Shown: piece after piece, positions 31,401-43,100 of the stretch | Position numbering within the stretch: the stretch's first letter is position 1 | Layout: every line of letters begins with the position of its first letter | Position numbers and translations under genes: made by a program | DNA from: Argopecten irradians | Taxonomy: Eukaryota > Mollusca > Bivalvia > Pectinida > Pectinidae | Reading direction: 5' to 3' | Assembly: GCF_041381155.1 (NCBI RefSeq) | Contig: NC_091134.1 | Span: forward strand, 32,431,540-32,495,539 | Length of the DNA: 64,000 nucleotides | Notes under the pieces: model-generated | The model's input: the letters and a program-made list of their open reading frames with translations, nothing else | What the model was told of the DNA's origin: nothing | Database searches by the model: none

Positions 31401-34400
31401 AATCTAAATCTGTGAAACAACCAATGATTCATAGCAGAGACAAAGATAATCTAAATCTCTGTTCATAGTCAGCTACGTCCTTATTCAGACTTATCAGAAC
31501 ATCATTTTGATATCGTCATCAAATTGGTCTAATTATCTAACCTAAAGTTAGATTTGCTTCTTTGAAATGTTGTTAATGGAACGTTTTGAAACTGAAAATA
31601 TTTATACCGTATTTGACCGCAAATAAGACCCCCCCCAACTATCTTGACACATTTTCAGACTTAAGGGGGATGTCTGCAAATAAGACCCCCCACCTATTTT
31701 TCAGTTTACTGGATGATGGATTTGAGCCATGGAGTAATTAAAAATATCACCAAAATGACTTTGCATCGGAACTTCTTTTTTTTTGTTTTATCGGCATAGA
31801 AAAATCACGTAGTAAACAACTGTTTGTGTGCTTGTTATTTTTGTCATTTAATCAAAGTTAATTCACGGGTGATTTAATTTAATTATCAATAACTACGAAT
31901 TGTGGACAGTGCTCATATTTAATTGGAGGTTATTTTCAACAAAATACGCCGATATACACTTCATATCAGCATGATCAACACGTTTTAGTGTTCGTACGGC
32001 TTGTCATTTTTTACATGAATCGGCAAAGATATTTGTCATTGATGCAGATCGTTTCTGCAGTCGTGGATTCTAACTCAATACAATCATTACCTAAAACATC
32101 TACTTAAGGCATTTACAGTTTCAAATATATTTATTTGTAAACGCAACGTCCCTGTAGTTCACGATCAGTTGGAGAAACCATGCTTTACTTTTCGGCCGCC
32201 ATGTTTTGTTTACGCAGTCAGTATAATATGATTAACCGCAAAGTTTCGTATTTTACTCTGACACAAAAATACTTGCTACGATGTTTTAATGCAGTTAATA
32301 CTTGGTTTAATATCTGAAATATTATCAAACTATATTCGTATCAATAGCAATACCGATCAAATTCCCAAACACAACCTGGTGTGAAAATGTGAAAGTATGG
32401 CTTCAACCTGGCGCCATTTTCCTACACATATGTGTACGATGTTACAAACAACTGCATCAGTGCATGTCGGCATGTTGAAGTTAAATCACGATCATTTGCT
32501 CATTTGGCTGAGACAAATGTACGTACATTCTTCTGTTTATGAACGAATTTGATATGTAAACGTTTGCAGTGAATTTTAAATAGGCCTGAGTTTGAACGGC
32601 GATCGTCTTCCGATTCACGACGATTGATTCATGTACGTTTACTAAGACGGAGATAGTAAACAATAACCGAATTTGAATATTTTTAAATAACTATACGATT
32701 ATTAACCCTTTAAGCGCTTGTCACCGCAAATGTCGTTCCGCTAGTATCGGTCTCGTAATGTTGGTCACCGCAAATGTCGTTCTGTTGACAACCTTTTTCA
32801 CACGGCTCTTAGGTATTTCCCATCCACGTGTTTATAAATAAAAATGATTCTGATTGGTTGTTTAGGCCCCAAACTAGCATAACAGCGTGTGTGTACTGAT
32901 ACTCTCGGCGGGAGTACTACGAAATGCTATGTTGAACAGGCCCCGACAGCAAACGTAAACAATTCGTAAATTCCATCATGTCGGCCGCTTTTGACTCAGA
33001 CTGGGACAGTGACGAAGACGATAATATTGAAAATATCTTCCATGAAAATAGTGACAGTTAAACTGAATTTAAAGGTTTTGGGCCCGAGTATATTGTTAGG
33101 AATGGAGCACTAATTGCTCACATTGATATAGATGATTTCTCGCCCGAGAATGACGACGAAGACAACTCGGACAAAGCGGAGGGTTGGATGAAATCATCGG
33201 GGCCACCTTTTTGTGTCCCGTTTACAAGGGAATCAAAACTTATTATTAATATGGAAAATCAGGAACCTATAGATTTTTTTCACTTATTTCTAAATGACGA
33301 TTTTTTAAATATTGTTGTCCAACAGATTTATATGCCGACCGCAAAATATCAAGGTCGTCAAGGAAATCACTCGCGTATCTTCGAGTGGAAACAGGTGTCA
33401 CTCGAGGAGATGAAAGCATTTATTGGTCTTGTTATAGCGATGGGATTGTCCATAAAACCGATACTTACTGGGCAACTGAGAACGTTATTTTTACTCCATT
33501 TTTCGGAGACAAAATGTCTAAAGATCGTTTCCAAAATATTCTCTCAAACTTACACCTGTGTGACAACGACACCTTCATACCTTTGTATATTATCGCCAGG
33601 TATTATTACCTGCTAATGACAGGGACTCTGATGAAATATCTACCTCCTGAATCAGTCCTTCAGAACCGGTAAACTCACAAGAAATGTGTGAAATAATAAT
33701 CACAATTTAAAGTCAGAATTTACAACATACTTAGTTTTATTTCATAATTCAACGACAATGTTTACCTGTCAACTAGAGCTATGATTTACCTGTTCACACC
33801 TGAAATATGAATCAATTAATCACCAAAAACTAATTAATTCTATTCCTTGCTGAAGAACAGGAATAAAGAATGATAGTTAGGTGATTTACATTATAAATAC
33901 TCCTACTTTATGGAATTTTGAAGAAAATGTATTTATTTACCTGTAATTTTTACCTGTAAATCCTTACCTGACAAATTTTTAGAGACAAATTTACCATCTA
34001 TGTAAACCTTAACATCTACTGAACAAAATTTGTATATATGTCTATTATTGAAAATGGCATGGAAAAAATGTTATTGAACATTAAATAAAGGTATTCATAA
34101 TTTCTGTATTTCTTCAAATTAATTCAACAGTGAGGCCCCTTGTATAGTAAGAGTATATAGCGCTTAAAGGGTTAAAACTTTTGGATTAAGATGACATTGC
34201 TTATGAAGCTGTTTCTTCGTTTTGATTCATTGGTGAATGTCCGCGTGACTCTTGCAAAAATGTGCGTTTCCCTTTCAGACTTACGTTACAACTGCTCTAG
34301 TATTGTTTATGTTTTAATTTGTCATACCATTTAATTTAATTTTACTCATAAGTCTTCATTATTATTATAAATACTTGAACATCTTGCTATTACCCATCTG

Positions 34401-36968
34401 TCATACGGCTGTTACAACAAAGACAGGACATTAAAAAATCCAAGATGGCGACCTCATAGATCGATGTTATCAGACTGGTTGTCCGCAAATAAGACCCCCC
34501 ACCATTTTTCACCTTTATTTCTTCTCTGGGAGGGGGGTCTTATTTGCGGTGAAATACGGTAACACAAAGCTAGAATAGGCGTTTACTCGAAAAACTCATA
34601 TTGAAGACCTAGAGTATACATACAGTATATGCTGTATACATGTATGGTCGGCTTACATTGTGAAGCCGCAGACTACTGTGACGTACGTCACAAGCCTAGC
34701 TCATTATCTCTAAACCATAGACGACACTACCCGTAAATCACGACCAAAACCCACCGATAGCGCTAAAAGCTAGACGATTTGTTGTGTGGGACTTGATTTT
34801 TCATTCATATAAAAAAAATATTTGACTGCACAAATCCTTTAAAGGCAGTCAGTAAACAAGGGCTGCAACAATTAATATATTTTGTTATTGATTTATCAGT
34901 CACAGATCTTCAATGTCTTCACTTTTGGATTAGATTTTTTCTCTCCATTCATTATTGATAAACATCCTTGCTTGTTTAATAACCGTTAATCGATTGTCAT
35001 TAGCTAATTAAAACTCATTCCCAGTGATAAATCTGCATGCGAGTCCAGGGCCATACTCATAAAATTCCCAAATGTCCCATAGAAATTTCAGAAAATAATT
35101 TAAATTTTACATAGAGAGACCAATTGTTTTGAACAAATTTGCTGAAATTGTCCAATAGTTTTCAAGACATAGATTTATCACTGTAAACTGAATTAAATCT
35201 GTGTGAAAAAATGATACATACCAATCCTTGATATTTGAATGAATCATAAACACTCCTGACTAGAAGCCAAAATGGCCACAGATACTCAAAACGAAATTCC
35301 AGGATAAAGTCTGCCATTAGCACAAGGGCCCAGACCATCAGAAACTTCAGGTACAGAAAAGTGCTGCAACAAATGAGTGGAAATGTCAGATCTCACACAA
35401 AATGTTTTAAAGTACTTGCAAACAATGCTAAATATTTTGTTTATAACTAAAGGGCTTTCTCTATCTGTTAAAACACTGGTATCAAACAGTGTTGGCGAGT
35501 TCCACCTTTTGATATAGCACTGCGCTCTGGCCCTAAAGAGAATGTCAGACTCTATCTTATCAACATTGAACAGTTTAACCTTCTTTACTTACCAAGAGTT
35601 TTATAGTTTTTTGTTTTGTTTCAACCAATTTTTCACTATTTTTTCAAGTAAACGCAATTTGAATACTCTTGTTGTCTATTGTCATGGCCCTGTCAATTTC
35701 CAAGTTAACGAGGTTTGAATGTACATCTATTGACAAAAATAGCAGCATGACATGTCGATTGAACATTGCGTAAGCCATATACATTTTGAACTATGTAAGC
35801 TTAAGTTGGCAGTTAATAAAGCTCTTTTTTCATTTCAGATTTTGAATTACCATATTCGCCATAATTAGCGCTTAAAAATTGTAACAAGAGGTGGGGGGGG
35901 GGGGGGGGGGGGGTAGGTGAACCATAATGTAAGTTGTGAGTGTTAACTCTTTCTGTATTCATGACACATTAATCTGTTGCAGTAAACATTCATATGCCTT
36001 TTAACCTTTGAGATGCAGTATTATGCTGTGATTCATATTAAACACTGGTAAGATCATGTATTGTGAGATAGTGATACAATGCTGATATTAGAGGCATCAT
36101 ACACTTGATTTGTTGTAAAACATTGCCAAATCCAATGGATGGGGGCATGCATTTGATCATGTATACAACTTCAACTCTTCTCTCGAGGGGCACTTAAGGA
36201 GGGGAGAAACATTTAAAGAGAGGAGGGGCACTAATTATGGCAAATACAGTAACACTAGTCTGTCACTAGTTACTTAGCCTTATGCTTTGTTTGTCCATGT
36301 GCTATACAAATGGTAAGAATGCAGGCTTAATTACCTTTCAAACAAAAACTTATATTGATTATTGATTTGGTATAATCATCAGCATTTATCTCTTCTAATA
36401 CTTTTTCATAGCAATGCTCTCAAAGTTGATATGTTACAGATTCATTTTACTCTGTTAATCATCACACTGAATTTCTTAATTATTATCATACAACTACATC
36501 ACAACATTACTCCATACTGACATGCATGTCATTGTTTATAGCACACATATAGCAGGTAAAAAGCACAACTGTCAAATATTATCAACTTGATTTTTAAGAA
36601 TTCACTATAAAAACATCAATTCACAGTAACTGATTTCCATGTGATGTTGCAATAGTTTGACTAAATAATGTACACTTGGTCTCGTGTTATGGGAATAATC
36701 TGTTTAAGGACAAACAATGGTTTATTCTGATGTTGGATAACTGTTTTTATATACAGGGTGTAAAAATACTACAACATATAATATCAGTTTTGTTGACAGT
36801 TCTGGATTAAGCCAAATATCTGTCAAAATTGTCTCCATATGATAATTTTGCAGTTCAGACTGCTGCCATATTGAAATGGGGAATGTACCTTCCGTAGAAA
36901 CCTTCCGTTATTTTGCTTCGCTTTGGAAGGCGTCGTAGCTTGCCACAATCAGCATTTCTCCTCTTCAT
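16490..36968 (-). CDS. MACO1: Macoilin (TMEM57), 12 coding exons
   Basis: Minus-strand exons: 36968-36889, 35363-35222, 23347-23220, 22557-22428, 21322-21256, 20935-20833, 20428-20056, 19590-19432, 18748-18566, 18217-18097, 17683-17509 and 16719-16490. The protein is about 629 residues (human about 664). The start is [20 protein letters not shown]. Residues about 28-160 hold the conserved membrane part ([52 protein letters not shown]). KMRLRKQKEVQ follows at about 179-189, then a low-complexity acidic and Asn/Ser-rich linker in exon 7 (about 218-340). The C-terminal coiled coil spans about 342-560 and includes [13 protein letters not shown] and [20 protein letters not shown]. Macoilin is a neuronal ER/nuclear-envelope membrane protein needed for normal excitability in worms. 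Exon 3 as read has one T too many, giving a total of 1891 nt, which is not a multiple of three (see findings). It diverges from CCT8. Confidence 0.95.
17059..17408 (-). mobile_element. TTAA-flanked MITE, family A copy 2
   Basis: A 350-bp element in macoilin intron 11. The ends are AGATGCTCCACCACTGACA and the reverse complement of TGTCAGCGGTGGAGCATCT, with TTAA on each side. The interior runs in the same direction as copy 1. Confidence 0.85.
21519..21726 (+). mobile_element. TTAA-flanked MITE, family A copy 3, internally deleted
   Basis: Both ends (AGATGCTCCACCGCCGACAG and its inverted partner) and both TTAA flanks are present, but only 208 bp remain. The middle block with the CCACCATTG word, about 150 bp, is missing. 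It lies in macoilin intron 4. Confidence 0.85.
22558..22665 (-). repeat. 36-bp unit in three copies over the 3' splice site of macoilin exon 4
   Basis: On the minus strand each unit contains GATGAATTATTGTTGTTTTG followed by CAG, that is, a pyrimidine-rich tract plus an acceptor AG. The AGs fall at 22559-22558, 22595-22594 and 22631-22630, exactly 36 bp apart. Translation from the two upstream acceptors stays open and in frame, adding [12 protein letters not shown] once or a near-identical pair (24 residues) before ERGICLP. Confidence 0.9.
23452..23551. repeat. Five exact copies of a 20-bp unit
   Basis: The unit TGATGATGGTTGTAAGAACT is repeated five times without change in macoilin intron 2, about 105 bp upstream (in transcript sense) of exon 3. 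The lack of divergence suggests a young or length-variable array. Confidence 0.95.
23881..24078. repeat. Dispersed repeat with GGAGTRCCC word, copy 1
   Basis: It contains CATTTAAGGATGTGCCAGGT, GGAGTACCCAGAGAAAA, a GGGATTTAAACTCGC segment and a closing ACTCTGCCACCGTGGCCCC. Related words occur at 38581-38722 and 59757-60085. The GGATTTGAACC-type word in the third copy is the reverse complement of a Pol III B box, so a tRNA-derived SINE on the minus strand is possible but unproven. Confidence 0.45.
25555..25768. mobile_element. MITE with TACCRTATTCGACC ends, copy 2
   Basis: A 214-bp relative of the element at 11889. The left end is TACCGTATTCAACCCAATAA and the right end is the reverse complement of TACCATATTCGACCAATAAG. 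Internal text (TTTTTGAGGCCT.., TTTGCAATAATTTTG) is shared. It lies in macoilin intron 2. Confidence 0.75.
26061..27047. mobile_element. pogo/Tigger-like non-autonomous element, copy 1
   Basis: A 987-bp element with ends TACAGTGGAACCTCCCGAAA and the reverse complement of TACAGTGGAACCTCCCAAAA. CAGTGGAACCTC-type ends with TA flanks are usual for pogo/Tigger-like Tc1/mariner elements. It has no transposase. The subterminal parts repeat AACCGATC and TTCGGTTT words. A second copy lies inverted at 46340. It is in macoilin intron 2. Confidence 0.75.
27487..27894. mobile_element. TTAA-flanked MITE with AGGYCCACTACCTTTCCG ends
   Basis: A 408-bp element. Both ends read TTTAAAGGYCCACTACCTTT in inverted orientation and are flanked by TTAA. 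The interior has a CpG-rich patch (27640-27730) unlike its AT-rich surroundings. No coding frame is seen. It lies in macoilin intron 2. Confidence 0.75.
28776..29045 (-). other. Unidentified 89-codon open frame in macoilin intron 2
   Basis: An open frame from ATG to stop with protein-like composition ([20 protein letters not shown], then [20 protein letters not shown]). It is not part of the macoilin exon chain. I recognise no family. It may be a remnant of a transposon protein or of a captured gene; a chance frame is also possible. Confidence 0.25.
29383..31285 (+). mobile_element. Pearl/Helitron-like element 1 with about ten 157-bp satellite units
   Basis: It begins AACAAGAGGCCCAGAGGGCC followed by CTCACCTGGT (29410-29419). 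Then come about ten tandem units of roughly 157 bp, each with CCCGGGGGGTCAGCC, CTATAAGGATGCTACCATTG and AGAAGAAGTCGTTTATATGG. An ACGG/ACGGACG microsatellite follows (31155-31235), then a hairpin GGTCC-TTCG-GGACC, ACCAGGTGAG (31272-31281, exact inverse of the left word) and GCTAA. This order matches the bivalve 'pearl' elements (core satellite units of about 160 bp plus a microsatellite), which are thought to be non-autonomous Helitron-like. The long open frames inside are by-products of the repeat. It lies in macoilin intron 2. Confidence 0.8.
32702..34175 (+). mobile_element. piggyBac-like element remnant nested in the larger element
   Basis: It is bounded by TTAA at 32702-32705 and 34172-34175 with exact 13-bp inverted ends CCCTTTAAGCGCT, the classic piggyBac layout. 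Just inside the left end, CACCGCAAATGTCGTTC occurs twice (about 32722 and 32764) as a subterminal direct repeat. The interior holds the broken transposase listed next. At 1474 bp including the flanking TTAA copies it is too short for a full element. Confidence 0.9.
32978..33672 (+). pseudogene. piggyBac (PGBD-like) transposase, N-terminal part, broken
   Basis: A start at 32978 opens an acidic N-terminus ([16 protein letters not shown]), typical of PGBD transposases, followed by an in-frame stop at about 33059. The frame resumes and reads [19 protein letters not shown] and [20 protein letters not shown], which fits the start of the DDE_Tnp_1_7 (transposase IS4-like) domain. Near 33450 the match moves to another frame ([20 protein letters not shown], then [15 protein letters not shown]). 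The catalytic aspartate region and the C-terminal cysteine-rich finger are absent. It is inactive. Confidence 0.85.
35848..36251. mobile_element. MITE with TACCATATTCGCCATAATTAG ends
   Basis: A 404-bp element in macoilin intron 1. The left end is TACCATATTCGCCATAATTA and the right end is the reverse complement of TACTGTATTTGCCATAATTA. It contains an uninterrupted run of 21 G at 35893-35913. The first bases resemble the ends of the elements at 11889, 25555 and 31605. Confidence 0.75.
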
Positions 36969-37177
36969 ATTTTTCGAGATGTATACCAGCACAGATTTCG
37001 TGATCCTCGCATGTATTCGTCCGGTATGACACCACAACAAACTCAAAATTTGTGTATTGTCTTCTGCTCTTGTCAACCTAATGATCGCATGCGCTCTCGA
37101 ACAATCTATTTCCGCACACACTCGGCTAATACCGGATATTTCCGTAATCGCGCACCTTGGCATTCTGGGACGCAATC
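36969..37177. promoter_or_regulatory. Bidirectional promoter region between macoilin and CCT8
   Basis: Only 209 bp separate the macoilin ATG (36968, minus) from the CCT8 ATG (37178, plus). The segment is richer in CpG than its surroundings (CGCATG, TTCCGCAC, TACCGG, AATCGCGCACC) and shows no TATA box at a suitable distance. This is the usual look of a CpG-rich divergent promoter. The shared-promoter role is inferred from layout. Confidence 0.65.
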
Positions 37178-40100
37178 ATGGCGATGCACGTACCGACAGC
37201 ACCGGGCTTTGCCCAGATGTTGAAAGATGGTGCTAAGGTAGTATATCTTCTTTAAATGTATTTTAAATTGAGTGAATTAGATATTAGTCTCTTTATTCGT
37301 CATTTTTGTTAACCTTAAAAATTCCTAAGTCTCTAAAAACGCCTCTGATTCTTGTGAAACCATGTGACAACCATGCTGTTTGTGTTTATGATTTCCAGAA
37401 CATTCTCGAATGTGTCTTTCTATGACTATGTACCAAAATCAAATTATATATATATGACTATAATGGTTTTTTTCAGTCTCATTATTATATATTTGGCTTA
37501 GGACTATACACCTTTCTTTCATAAATGATAAAAATAGTAACACGATCCTTCATAATCCATCCACAAGTTTTTACATGCAGGAAAAGATTAGGAAAGAGTT
37601 ACCTCCCCTATCAGAGGTATTCAGTAAAAAAAAATATTTGAATTAATTTCATAATTAATCTTATCGGTGATAACATTTATTTGTCATAGGTTCAAAATTG
37701 TATGTATTGAAAATATGGGAAATGTTAAAAAAAAAAAATATTGTGAATCTCTCAAGGGGTGCTGCTCTAACATGTATTGAAGGTATCTTATATACTGCAA
37801 GACTAGACTCAACAGCAGTGTGAAAATGTATTTGAAAATGGAAACAGGTTAAGAAGATATTATGTCAGAAAAGTGATATACATTCACTGCACCAATTAGG
37901 CTAGGTCTAAGTTAAATCTCTGCATTTTATATGTTGATGAGTCACACTTGCCAATTTTCAAAGGTTGGGCATGAATTTTCTAGTACATTCTACAATTGTA
38001 GTATAAAAATAGGATAATTTACCAATTTTGGTAATTTCTCATTGAGTAGGTCATATTTCAAAATGACAGAGAAATCTGATTATTTTAGTAATTAATGTTT
38101 GATTTCATTTTCAAATACTTGTAAATAAACAAATGATTATATTTTAAATCAAAATTTATCAAATGTGATCACAAATTATACAGTTATCTTTCATAAATAA
38201 TAGAAATAATAACAAGATCCTTCATAACCCATCCACAAGTTTTCACATGCAGGGAATGGTTGTAGAAATTAGAAAAGAGTTACCTCCTTATCATAGGTAT
38301 ATATTGTATATATATACCTATGATAAGGAATTAATTACTAGTGATAAATAACCCTTATCAGTTATAACTTACCAGCTTTCAGAGTTTTGTCATTTTCAAA
38401 TACATTGTAAGATAATTTACCAATGAATGCTGGTAATTGCTTATTTAACTTAAGTTCAGAAGGTGTGTGTGTAAAAAATTAATGAATAAATTACCAACTT
38501 TATTTATTTTACATTGATTACAAAACAAGTTTTACAACTTATGCAAATCACTCTTGATGGCCCGGATGTAAGTACACTAGGGATCTTAGTGTGGGAGAAA
38601 ACCGGAGTGCCCGGAGAAAACCCATGTGATCAGGCAGGTGATCCCCTAACCTTTTCGTGTCCTTGCCAGAGATTGAACCCTGGCCGGCTAGGTGAAAGGC
38701 GAGTGGCACTGCACCACCCGATAACATGATTATCCCCTAGACAGAAGTTATGATATCATTATAGATAATAATTAGGAAGCAGTTGTGTGTCAGAGGAACT
38801 CACATTATTGAATAGAGAAATTTGTTTATGGTTATCAATTCTCAACTTATGTTTGTTTCTTATTATAGAATGAGAAAGGTGGGAGGGGCATTTAGTGACT
38901 GTGTTCTTGATATTTATTCAGCAATTATTTTGAAATATGGCTGATAACTTAATGTTAAGGGCTACAAAATGTTGTGACAACAATTTACCAATTTGACATT
39001 TCCCATTTGTTTACATAGCACTACAGTGGACTGGAGGACGCAGTTTATAGAAACATAGATGCTTGTAAAGAGTTGGCCAGGACCACACGATCTGCCATGG
39101 GGCCACTTGGTAAGAAGCATAGTATAACATACAGTACCATATTTGATGTCCTTGTCTTTGTTTCCCATGCCAGTGTCATCTTAACTGTCTCTTCCTGCTG
39201 GAGGAGAGGCTATTTACTGTCTTACAGTTAGTTCTTACTAAGATCCAAGTCATATCGCCTGCTGATTTTTAATAGCCTCTGCATTAATTTTATTGTTGGT
39301 GTTTTGAATTATGGTGGAAGGATTTAATATGAAGTAGAAGCGACTGCAATCATTTCAAATGGGGAAAAAAAACTGTATGTAGTTGGGGGTGGGGGGTTAA
39401 TTATATATATTAAAATATGGAAGGTAATATTGTTATCGAGGATGTGAATCTTCAGCCGATTGGCTGATTTCAGCCTTTTAGACTTTCAGAAAATAGCTGC
39501 CTGGTACATGTACAGTAATTCCATATAGTTTTCAAAAAAAAGTATATTTCAGTTGTTTTTTTTAAAGATTTTCCATTTTCATCTCTGTGGTACAATATGA
39601 ATGAAATGCTGGTATAAATAACAGGTTACTTTGTGTATGGCACTTGATCGGTGTTATGTCGAATTTGAACTTAAAACTTCCATAATTTATTTCATTTCTT
39701 TTATTGTTACTTGTACATTGTCAATGTGAATTATGTTTATAATGTTAACTTATCGTTATTATTACTGTATTGAATGTTTTGGTTGCTTACTGTGAAAGTT
39801 TTGTTTGTTGTTGTGTAGGTCAGAATAAGATGGTCATCAACCAGTTGGAGAAGCTGTTTGTGACCAATGACGCTGCCACCATTCTCCGGGAATTAGAGGT
39901 TCAGCACCCAGCAGCAAAGATGTTGGTAATTGCATCTCATCAACAGGAACAGGAAGTTGGAGATGGTACCAACTTTACTCTTGTCTTCGCTGGAGCTCTC
40001 TTGGAGCATGCAGAAAGTCTGCTTAGGATGGTAAGTTCTATTTTCATATCTACTCATAAAATAACAAAAAAAATATGTGGTAGTCCATTAATGATGTGTT

Positions 40101-43100
40101 GTATTTTGATTAAGAAAGAAAAAACATATTTAAACTAAATTATTACTCTTGTCAGATAGTTGATAGTTTGATAAAATGGCATGTTTACTCTATTGATAGC
40201 TCTATCTGATATTAAACTAATAGGACTTCAAGACATGAGGTATTCCTGTTGGGAGGTATTGATGTAGCTGTTACTATGAAACTTGACCAACACAATATTT
40301 CTGTTTGCAGGGTTTGTCAGTCACAGAGGTCACAGATGGATATGAGTTAGCTGCCAAAAAAGCTCAAGATCTCCTTCCAGGTATATATTTTATTATGACA
40401 GTCATTTGGCTGAAATTGTCTTATAATTCAAAAACAAGTCTATAGTATTAACTCTGTAATAGGAGACCTTTCTATTTGGTTGTTTGAAATATGGTACCAA
40501 TGCCACATCAAATCAGCTCCATTGTAGAAATTCAGAAAAAAACTTGTTTACTTTTCAATTCTATAATGTGAAGCTTGAATTTTTTATCGTCTATTTGGTT
40601 GTTTCAGATCTTGTATGTGGAGAAATAAAGAACCTTAGGAACAAGGCTGATGTTCAAAAGGTGGTCAAATCTGCTATCATGAGCAAACAGTATGGAAATG
40701 AAGACTTTCTCTCAAGCCTTGTGGTGGATGCCTGCAGTAAGTTTAATAGCACAAAATGATTTCTTAACTTTGAAAGAAAGAATAAGAATTTGGGCAAAGA
40801 AGTGCTTGAAACTTTACGAGGGCTGCAATGGGCAAAAATTTCTCTGCCATTAACCACAACATTGAGTTTATAAGTATTGTTTATTGATCATGATCAGCCG
40901 TAAATACCTTTTCAAGAATCTTAAAAATGCAATGGTCTGAAAAAGTTTGCAACACAAATCAGTCATTTGCATTTCAAATGAGCACGCTATGAGTAATAAT
41001 GTGCAGTATGAAAAATATAAGTAGACAAGATTGACGAAACTTCAATAGAATACTTACATTAATGGATTGAGAACAGTGTTTGTAGCCAATGATCACTGTT
41101 ATATAAGGTAATCAACATGTTAAAATGACTTGAACTTTTATGATTTACATGTAACTATTTTATTTACTTTCAGTATCCATTTTACCACAGAAAGTGTCCT
41201 TCAGTGTAGATAATGTCAGAACCTCCAAAATTCTGGTAAGTGTTAAGTAAATTTTTGATGCTGTGAAACAGCATTCTTAGGTACACTCGGCGAGCCTGTG
41301 CACATCAAAACAATGAAACCACTCCGCGATGAAAATTAAAAGTTGTTTTGTTCATTTCACTTAATACTTGATGGTATGAAAAATAAAACCCCAATATTCA
41401 AAACCACAGACATTGAATTTGTACATACATATACACCATGGATGGAGTGTTTTAAGTGTTCAGTTGGGACTCTATGATATTGGTATTACTCCGAGATAGT
41501 AGTCTCCCGAAAATCACGAACAACGCCTTCTTCGCTGTCTTCCTCCGTGGCAGACTTTCGGTGGATTTTGGATTGAGTATGTTTATTAAAATTTTACGTA
41601 ATTCATGCTACTGATCGATTATTGTAATCAAATGTTAGGAACGTTAATACAAAAGAAATCTCTTATAACGCTTATAAAGTTTTTTGTGTTGGTTGCATTG
41701 ACGAACTATATCCGATGATACACTGTATTATTGCGCAGTAAAAGTTAATAGTTTTGAGTATGTGTCTGTCACACTGGAGTTGTGTCTTTTGTTTATCGAC
41801 AACTGCGTCATATTGAAAGGGAAAAGGTACAAAATTTATCAACATAAACTTACAAAATATAATGATGATATAGATCTATATATGTACGAGCATTTTAAAG
41901 TGACAAATAAACTTATATTGCCGTGTAATGTACGGTAGCCTTATGAAGACTTGCTAAAGTCTGATGTATTGTATGAAGTTTTCTTGATGATAGCGTTCTG
42001 TATTCAAAAGAAATTTGAGTGTTATAAGTAACCAAATAATGTACCTTTTACTTGGCAAAAGTATATGGCCATGTTTTATTATGAGTCAAAAGTCGGCAAA
42101 GCACAACTCGCGGTATAATGTTCAGCACGAAAATATCTCGCCAACCAGTTACTGTTAGGCTTACGAAGACTTGCTAAAGTCCGGTAGCCTACATTACATG
42201 AAGTTTTCTTGATGTTAACGGCTAGCGATCTTGTAAATTTAAAAGAAATACGAGTGATATACGTAATGGAATAATGTACCTTTTATTCGGCAAAAGTATG
42301 ATTTATTAGTCAAATGTCGTCAAAGCAACGTTAACCCATGTAAGTTTTCTAAAAAGGAAACCAAAACTTGTCTGGAAATGGTAATATTTCTAATGTTATA
42401 TTTTTCCTAAAATATTCTTCAATGTTAAGTGGATGTTAAGATACGGATATGTTTACTTTTTATGTTTTGTCTTTGAAGAGACATTGATGAAATTAATAAT
42501 TTAGTAATTAAAAAAGAATTATAAAAACAATACTCAGATTCTGAACGGTTTCATAGGTGTCGAAATCGTTATTTTAGAAATAATTTAGACACAAAATTGA
42601 TTTGAGTTATTTCAGGAAAATGAGTTATTCAACTTATTATTCTTGAAAACTTTGAATATCATAAAATAAATACGGTATACTGTAAATATATTTTGTTGAA
42701 CTCCGAAATTCAACACTGCACACTTAAAGTATACTAAATTCAATATTTAAATGAAAAACCAATTTCTTTATTATTTGGTTTGGATCCTTCAATCACAGCA
42801 TCTATGAGTGGCTTTTGCACTTTGATTTATTACCACATATGGTCTAGACGATAAATTATTTGAAATTGTAAAACTCTTTTTTTTTACCAAATCACTTTGA
42901 AATTGTAAAACTCTTTTTTTTTACCAAATCACTTGTCCAAAATAAAAATGGTTGTCCAGTTCACAATGACATAATATGGAACTGGATATTTTCGTCTGGT
43001 TTATTATTAATATGTAATGGAAAAATGAAAAGTTTTTAATATGATGCTAGTTCAAGGTCAGAAGGAACATGGGCTAAAAATCTGGCATTACAGTTCCAAG

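Larger units (their letters stand above)
31605..34561. mobile_element. TA-flanked element with ACCGTATTTGACCGCAAATAAGACC ends, split by a piggyBac remnant
   Basis: The left end is TACCGTATTTGACCGCAAAT then AAGACCCCCC; the right end is its inverted copy with one mismatch in the first 20 bases (TACCGTATTTCACCGCAAAT). A further subterminal GCAAATAAGACCCCCCACC occurs on each side (about 31675 and 34481). Without the inserted piggyBac remnant it would be about 1.5 kb. No own transposase frame was recognised. Its tips resemble those of the MITEs at 11889, 25555 and 35848. It lies in macoilin intron 2. Confidence 0.75.

Noticed and set aside
34858..35020. Second hAT-like element beginning GGGCTGCAACAATTAAT
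   Set aside because: No convincing inverted partner end was found.
36855..37175. Upstream minus-strand start giving a longer macoilin N-terminus
   Set aside because: The family start MKRRNADC lies at 36968; the extra upstream codons are unlike the family and run into the CCT8 promoter and first exon.
38581..38722. Possible tRNA gene (GATTGAACCC and paired flanks)
   Set aside because: No complete cloverleaf with A and B boxes at proper spacing on either strand; it matches a dispersed repeat instead.
39101..39830. CCT8 GPLG in place of GPNG as a loss-of-function change
   Set aside because: This position varies among CCT subunits (for example GPVG, GPRG), and the rest of the ATP site including GDGTN is intact.
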